From Pannonibacter phragmitetus DSM 14782 (GTDB lineage Bacteria > Pseudomonadota > Alphaproteobacteria > Rhizobiales > Stappiaceae): a DNA stretch of 64,000 nt. The first letter of the stretch is position 1, and each line of letters begins with the position of its first letter. Shown here one piece after another: positions 62,857-64,000 of the stretch. The notes beneath the pieces were generated by a model. That model was not told the origin of the DNA and did not search any database. It saw only the letters and a list, made by a program, of their open reading frames with translations. The stretch covers positions 1 to 64,000 of the forward strand of contig NZ_KB908233.1 in assembly GCF_000382365.1 (NCBI RefSeq), read 5' to 3'. The position numbers and the translations under genes were made by a program.

Positions 62857-64000
<1,144 letters not shown>

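Overview
The window is one contiguous piece of a GC-rich (roughly 60-65 %) alphaproteobacterial chromosome. Gene content and order point to the Hyphomicrobiales (Rhizobiales). The guiding blocks are ppiD-trpD-trpC-moaC-moeA; ftsB-pdhA-pdhB-pdhC-lpdA-lipA-coq10; pncC-ispF-ispD-dusB-ntrB-ntrC; and ntrY-ntrX-trkA-dat-hfq-hflX-mazG. All of these are familiar neighbourhoods in that order. I cannot name the genus from sequence alone; a Stappiaceae-like organism is a guess. Nearly everything is housekeeping DNA. The accessory parts are the left edge (IS remnant plus an AT-rich island) and the right edge (pyrimidine-catabolism genes interrupted by a repeat cluster).

Layout. 1-740: 3' end of an IS3-family transposase, its terminal repeat, then AT-rich DNA with one possible small membrane protein. 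740-6306 (minus): molybdenum cofactor genes moeA and moaC, tryptophan genes trpC and trpD, and the periplasmic folding factor ppiD. 6564-10652 (plus): tpiA, secG, pyrG and a VOC-fold protein. 10810-10885: tRNA-Lys(TTT). 11271-19156: a small orphan gene, ccdA, a SPOR-domain protein, the UDP-GlcNAc genes glmU and glmS, two GNAT/DUF454 genes and a DUF502 membrane protein. 19199-25409: recG (minus), then sdhE and mfd (plus). 25616-34230: ftsB, the complete pyruvate dehydrogenase complex (pdhA, pdhB, pdhC, lpdA), two small YeaQ/GlsB-type membrane proteins, a thioesterase, lipA, which makes the lipoyl cofactor used by PdhB and PdhC, and a COQ10/RatA protein. 34217-37186 (minus): two paralogous secreted proteins of unknown function, pncC, ispF and ispD. 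37404-41004: dusB-ntrB-ntrC. 41269-46154 (minus): an exporter of the YhiI-RbbA-YhhJ type sitting between ntrBC and ntrYX. 46402-54311: ntrY, ntrX, trkA, a D-amino-acid aminotransferase, hfq and hflX. 54599-64000 (minus): mazG, a two-permease ABC importer with its ATPase, dihydropyrimidinase, a GNAT, a GIY-YIG protein inside a repeat cluster, an N-carbamoyl-beta-alanine-type amidohydrolase, and the 3' part of mmsA.

Functional links. The right-hand genes fit reductive pyrimidine breakdown: import, ring opening by dihydropyrimidinase, decarbamoylation by the amidohydrolase to beta-alanine, then malonate semialdehyde to acetyl-CoA by MmsA. NtrB/NtrC and NtrY/NtrX are the two nitrogen-responsive two-component pairs, and Hfq follows in the same strand block.

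The most unusual structure is at about 60.58-61.48 kb. Three convergent pairs of short palindromic repeats, one of type B and one of type A in each pair, lie within 0.9 kb. The middle pair encloses a small GIY-YIG nuclease gene, and its type-A repeat carries that gene's Shine-Dalgarno. The outer two pairs look like empty versions of the same element. This resembles the RAYT/REPIN logic with a GIY-YIG protein instead of a Y1 transposase. It is an inference from one locus and needs a genome-wide repeat search. The second candidate novelty is the tandem pair of secreted paralogues at 34.2-35.3 kb.
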